This document shows positions 59,680 to 64,000 of a DNA stretch of 64,000 bases, in pieces (the first letter of the stretch is position 1; each line of letters begins with the position of its first letter). Made by a program: the position numbers and the translations under genes. The stretch covers positions 22,867,880 to 22,931,879 of the forward strand of contig NC_059379.1 in assembly GCF_019703515.2 (NCBI RefSeq), in the 5' to 3' direction. This stretch comes from Myxocyprinus asiaticus. Taxonomy: Eukaryota > Chordata > Actinopteri > Cypriniformes > Catostomidae. The notes under the pieces were generated by a model. The model was not told where the DNA came from. It saw only the letters and a program-made list of their open reading frames with translations, and did not search any database.

Positions 59680-61065
59680 TGGCGGCCAAATAATGTACAG
59701 ATTTAGCTGTTTCGGAAGGAAATTGGTACTTTAATTCACCAAAGTGGCATTCAACTGATCACAAAGTATAGTCAGGACATTACTGATGTAAAAAACAGCA
59801 CCATCACTATTTGAAAAAAGTAATTTTTTATCAAATCTAGACAGGCCCCACTTTCAGCAGCCATCACTCCAACACCTTATCCTTGAGTAATCATGCTAAA
59901 TTACTAATTTGGTACTAGAAAATCACTTGCCATTATATCAAACACAGCTGAAAGCTATTTGGTTCGTTAAATGAAGCTTAACATTGTCTTTGTGTTTGTT
60001 TTGAGTTGCCATAGTATGGCAAAAAATGGCAAAAAATAAACAGCTTTCTCTAGAAACTCATCAGTCAATCGTTGCTTTGAGGAATGAAAGTTATACAATG
60101 CTTGAAATTGCCAAAAAAACTGAAGATTTCATACAAAGGTGTACACTACAGTCTTCAAAGGACAACTGGCTCTAACAAGGACAGAAAGAGATGTGGAAGG
60201 CGAGATGTACAACTAAACAAGAGGATAAGTACATCAGAGTCTCTAGTTTGTGAAATAGACGCCTCACGTGTCCTCAGCTGACAGCTTCATTGAATTCTAC
60301 TCGCTAAACACCAGTTTCATGCACAACAGTAAAGAGAAGACTCAGGAGTGCAGGCCTTATGGGAAGAACTGCAAAGAAAAAGCCACTTTTGAAACAGAAA
60401 AACAAAAAGAAAAGGTTAGAGTGGGCAAAGAAACAGACATCAGACAACAGATAATTGGAAAAGAGTGTAATGGATCTTTTTCTTTTTTGATTTTCTCCCC
60501 TTTTTCTCCCCAATTTGGAATGCCCAATTCCCAATGCGCTCATCCCCAGTCCTCGTGGTGATGTAGTGACTCGCCTCAATCCGGGTGGTGGAGGACGAAT
60601 CTCAGTTGCCTCCGCATCTGAGACCGTCAACCCACACATCTTATCACGTGGCTTGTTGAGCGCGTTACCGTGGAGACATAGCACGTGTGGAGGCTTCACA
60701 CCATCCACTGTGGCATCCATGCACAACTCACCACGCACCCCACCGAGAGCGAACCACATTATAGCGACTATGAGGAGATTACCCCAGGTGACTCTACCCT
60801 CCCTAGCAACTGGGCCAATTTGGTTACTTAGGAGACCTGGCTGGAGTCACTCAGCACGCCCTGGGATTCGAACTCGTGAACTCCAGGGGTGATAGTCAGC
60901 ATCAATACTTGCTGAGCTACCCAGGCCCCCTGAGTGTTATGGATCTTAAACCCATTGATCTTTTGTGGGATCAGCTAGACTGTAAGGTGCATGAGAAGTG
61001 CCCGACAAGACAGCCACATCTATGGCAAGTGCTACAGGAAGTGTGGGGAGAAATGTCACATATAT
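59680..61065 (+). mobile_element. Tc1-like transposon, same family as 35697-37091, split by a SINE
   Basis: It starts CTGGCGGCCAAATAATGTAC. The transposase N-terminal half is visible at 60010-60300 (KNGKK-NKQLSLETHQSI, frame broken). The C-terminal piece (LWDQLDCKVHEKCPTRQ, then PHLWQVLQEVWGEM) is at 60960-61050. The right terminal repeat is missing, replaced by a (TA)n run at 61060-61081. A SINE at 60478-60931 splits the coding region. Confidence 0.82.
60478..60931 (-). mobile_element. tRNA-derived SINE, copy 5, inside a Tc1-like transposase
   Basis: This is the best-preserved copy. On the minus strand the head reads GGGGGCCTGGGTAGCTCAGC, with B-box GAGTTCGAATCC near 60870, body, ATTGGGCATTCCAAATTGGG near 60530, and an A-rich tail. 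The target duplication is GAGTGT(A/T)ATGGATCT, at 60463-60477 and 60932-60946. Confidence 0.93.
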
Positions 61066-61503
61066 ATATATATATATATAGTATATCCCTAACAACAGAG
61101 AACGATTGTGACAATAGATGCAATTATTGAGGTCTACTCAGAGGTGACACTATAAGATTGGTTATATTAATCAAAATTGCACCTTTAACTCCAGTTAGGG
61201 GGTAGCATACATTTTCCCTTCCGATGCATGGGATTGCTGCTGTGGCAAGAGCAATGGCTACCTTTGCGTGCTGCGCTTGATTGTTCTGGATAGAACATTT
61301 TGAAATATTTCTCAAAATAATGAGATATTATCTCAAAATATTGAGATCTTATCTAAAAACATTAAGATATTATCTCAAAATAATGATATTATCTTGAAAT
61401 TTCGAGATATTATCTCAAAATAATGAGATAATATCTCAAAATAATGACTTATGTGCTGGATTTTTTTTTTTTTTTTTTTTTAATGTGGCGGAAACAGGCT
61501 TCC

Positions 61504-62753
61504 ATGCATAAAACTATTTCCCTTTTGTCATAATTCCAAGTTAGAGTATTTAACACAAGTATAACAGACTCCCTAACCGAGTTTTATACCTCAGGCTCTA
61601 TTAATTAACTTAATAATAACTTAATAATGCCAAGTTGTTTAATTTCAAGTAAAATCTATGAGGAAAACAATGAGATCTGGAAACATTTGTAGTGCCATAT
61701 GTGAACCAAATGTTTTATCCCCTTGATGAATCAGAGAAAGAAACAGAGAGAAGTTTCAAAGTGAAACATTATATACAAAAAAAATATTCATTCATATATT
61801 GTCTTTTGGTTATATTTCAAAACCTCTGGTTGGCCCTGTTGTTTATTGAGAACTTCCTGAGTGATATTTCCTGTGGGCTGGCACAGAGTAGGACATTCCA
61901 ATGCAAGGCACCTTTGTCTTCCTGTATAAATTCACACTCTGAAACGCTCCCTGCCTTCCTACTGCTACTTCAAAAGTCTAAAACAACATCTAAATTACAA
62001 TCAGGGTTGCAAAATACTGTGTTTTAAGCCTGCTAAAGTCCGAAAAGCAGATTGCGGAAAACTCCACTTGATGATGGCAGCCTTACTAAAAATGGAGGCG
62101 TCGTGTTTATTGCAATACTGCATGTGGCATTCTTGTGTGGTCCAGCTAATGGTGGACTGTGCGAAGTGTGGAGCTGGAGCAGCTGGGCTTGGGGTAGCGG
62201 GGATGAAGGTAAACAAGTTAAGGTAATTCCCTTCAAGAGACAGGCAGGTTATTGGAGAGAGTAGGCAAAATATTACCTAACAACTAAAAGTGCCACAATC
62301 ATGGGCAAGATTAATTTTCAGTGAAAGCAACAGACAAGCATGCACAATAAACAGGCTTACAGAGCCAGACTAGATGATGCGCCGGGCACGTTTCAATATC
62401 CTAGGTCCAGGCTCCCTCTAATGGCCAAAACGTTGTTAATAACTTCATAATCTTCAGAGTCTTATGAAATGTTAATTCAAAACCGTGATAACAACTGCAG
62501 GTATCAAACTTGTTAAGACTAAATTTAACAAAAACAAAAAAACAATTAAATCGTTTAAGAAATCTTATTCTCAAATAGAGACCTCGTTAAAGGCTCAATT
62601 AATGAGGATGCAATATGACAAATGCTGGATTGTTCAAATGTTTATTATGCTTCAGCAATAATAACTCTGCCAAGGAAGATCCAGCAGTTTCCAAATGCCT
62701 ACCGAACAAGCTATGGATCAGTTTCAGTTAGTACCCAGGAAACGTCTAATTCT
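61504..62753. other. 3' flank of the endonuclease IV gene
   Basis: No element or second gene recognised. The part next to 62753 is presumably 3' UTR of the minus-strand gene. Confidence 0.35.
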
Positions 62754-63599
62754 TCACTTTTTTCCACAAAGGGAGTAAAGGAGCTCTATATGTTTAGCAT
62801 ACTCAAAACCTGGGCTAAGTAGAAAAGATGCACATAAAATACATTTTATTGTTGTAATGAAGCTGTTCTTTTAATTCACAATAAAATGTTGATTTTTCAC
62901 CCTGAAACTTACCGACCAGGTGTTTCTAAAATCAGAGGGATATCCAGTCGAGGCTCATTCACAATTTCTCGGAAAGCAGTAATACATATTTGGCCACGCC
63001 CAATGTCTTCATTTCCATCCAGATGGCAGCCTAATTTTCCTTTTAAAGAAAAATTACCTCATCTCAAAAGGAGTGTTAGCAATGTTACTTTAAACAGGCT
63101 AATTCATATGGGCTACATCTTGTCACACTGCTATTCTGTTACAAATAAAAATTCAGTCATTATACAACCAATTACAGCAATATTGATAATGTTATTACAT
63201 ATGCAAATCTCAGCAGTATTGATCAGTTCAAAATAATGTGGCATACCTTTAGAGTCATTTAGATGAACTGCTTTCAAATAATGCAATCCAGCCACGCAAT
63301 CAAATTCATCTAGCATATTCTTCACTCCTCCAGCTGGTGAAATGTCATAGCCTCCACATAACAGTTTCATCTTAAATATTTTACAGATATGCTATCGGCA
63401 GATCTCTTTTGAAGAAATTTTCACTACAACATGTCATTTAAAGTAAGGTGATAATTCTGATCTTTTGTTCATGGATCAAAAATATAGTTTCCAAAGTAAT
63501 TATATATTACTTTATAATATATTTTACAATGTAATTGGTAATACTCACCATACCTGCTACAAAAGCATGGCAAGTGTCCAGACACACTCCGACACGTGT
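62754..63599 (-). CDS. Endonuclease IV (Nfo/APN1-type AP endonuclease), last four exons, 5' partial
   Basis: Minus-strand exons 63554-63599, 63247-63351, 62913-63039 and 62754-62814 join in frame (phases 0-1, 1-2, 2-1, 1-0) to a TGA; 113 C-terminal codons are seen. This family cuts DNA at abasic sites using three zinc ions in a TIM barrel. Visible blocks are [20 protein letters not shown] (Asp and His ligands), [15 protein letters not shown] (His ligand), [15 protein letters not shown], then AFREIVNEP and PLILETPGR (catalytic/ligand Glu), and [16 protein letters not shown] at the end. In the third block the family motif D-x-H-E is D-G-N-E, so one zinc-ligand His appears to be Asn. A Tc1 remnant lies directly upstream of the first visible exon, whose acceptor (TGTGAAAAG) lacks a pyrimidine tract. 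The family call is strong. Whether the gene is functional is open. Confidence 0.85.
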
Positions 63600-63601
63600 C
63601 T

Positions 63602-64000
63602 TTTCACACACCCAGTCTACCCACAAATTTTCTATGGGGTTCAGGTCAGGGGACTGGGATGGCCATGGCAGAACCTTGATTTTGTGGTCAGTGAGCCATT
63701 TTTGTGTTTATTTTGATGTTTGTTTTGGATCACTGTCCTGCTGAAAGATCCAACTAGGGCCCAAGCTTTCTGGCAGAGGCAGCCAAGTTTTTATTTTTTA
63801 TCTGTTGACTTCTGGCAGAAAAACAGCACCACATTTAACCGTGGGCATTTGGTACTTCTTCATCTCTGTGTGCGCCAAACCCATCTCTGGTGTTTGCTGC
63901 CAAAAAACTCTATTTTTGTTTTATCTGATCATAGAACCCTGTTGCATTTGAAGTTCCAGTAGTGTCTGGCAAACTGAAGATGCTTGAGTTTGTGGGAGTG
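63602..64000 (-). mobile_element. Tc1-like transposase remnant abutting the endonuclease IV exon
   Basis: Minus-strand translation from about 63755 gives WIFQQDSDPKQTSK, a stop, then [16 protein letters not shown] and [15 protein letters not shown], the C-terminal part of a Tc1 transposase. The element continues to the window edge. Its inner boundary is within about 20 bases of the coding exon at 63599, and its frame continues into that exon without a stop after 63705. Confidence 0.82.

Larger units (their letters stand above)
58793..61503. mobile_element. Outer MITE, split by later transposons
   Basis: The left arm, 58793-59043 (ATGGAAGTCCGTTTTCACCA, AATCCAGCACACAAGTCATT, then repeated GAGATATTATCTC-like motifs), is the inverted counterpart of 61310-61503 (AATGACTTATGTGCTGGATT, GGAAACAGGCTTCCAT). 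The original element was short; two Tc1-type elements and a SINE now separate its ends. Confidence 0.7.

Noticed and set aside
60860..60931. Possible tRNA gene (A-box and B-box match) on the minus strand
   Set aside because: The cloverleaf 3' half is replaced by the SINE body and the same head recurs in several dispersed copies with target duplications.

Overview
The window is vertebrate nuclear DNA, most likely from a cyprinid-type teleost. It is AT-rich, its genes have many small exons with GT/AG junctions, and its repeats are ones common in such fish: Tc1-like and hAT transposons, a tRNA-derived SINE, a 5S-rRNA-derived SINE, an L2-like LINE and gypsy-like LTR elements. Coding exons fill only a few percent of the 64 kb. 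I assembled gene models by hand from splice signals, reading-frame continuity and remembered family sequences; no database was searched.

Genes in order. (1) 1-817, plus strand: the last two coding exons of a monocarboxylate transporter, best matched to SLC16A8 (MCT3). (2) 5299-11425, plus: a complete six-exon PDAP1 (158 aa), with a CRE/CCAAT/ETS-type promoter just upstream. (3) 20150-34405, plus: a complete 18-exon SH3BP1 (671 aa; BAR domain, RhoGAP domain, proline-rich tail). (4) 37294-40331, minus: CDC42EP1 (362 aa, two coding exons with a CRIB motif), tail-to-tail with SH3BP1. A GC-rich segment near 46.4 kb may be its first non-coding exon and promoter. (5) 62754-63599, minus: the last four exons of an endonuclease IV (Nfo/APN1-type) gene that runs off the right edge. 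SLC16A8, SH3BP1 and CDC42EP1 also lie close together on human 22q13.1, so genes 1, 3 and 4 look like conserved synteny. SH3BP1 (a Rac/Cdc42 GAP) and CDC42EP1 (a Cdc42 effector) act in the same actin-regulating pathway.

The rest is mostly transposon strata. PDAP1 introns carry two hAT remnants, a solo LTR and a palindromic Tc1 derivative; another hAT copy with an exact 8-bp target duplication follows the gene. SH3BP1 introns carry a 5S-derived SINE, tRNA-SINEs, MITEs, a nested LTR element and a partial duplicate of its own exon 11. From 40 to 62 kb I find no convincing gene. That stretch holds a PIF/Harbinger remnant, a Tc1 fossil, a nearly intact 2-kb LTR element with a 5-bp target duplication, hAT MITEs and a three-layer nest of transposons at 58.8-61.5 kb.

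Most worth following up: the endonuclease IV gene, an enzyme family absent from mammals, with one apparent zinc-ligand substitution and a Tc1 fragment abutting an exon; the truncated exon-11 decoy in SH3BP1; two Tc1 derivatives folded into long inverted repeats; and the young gag-only LTR element.
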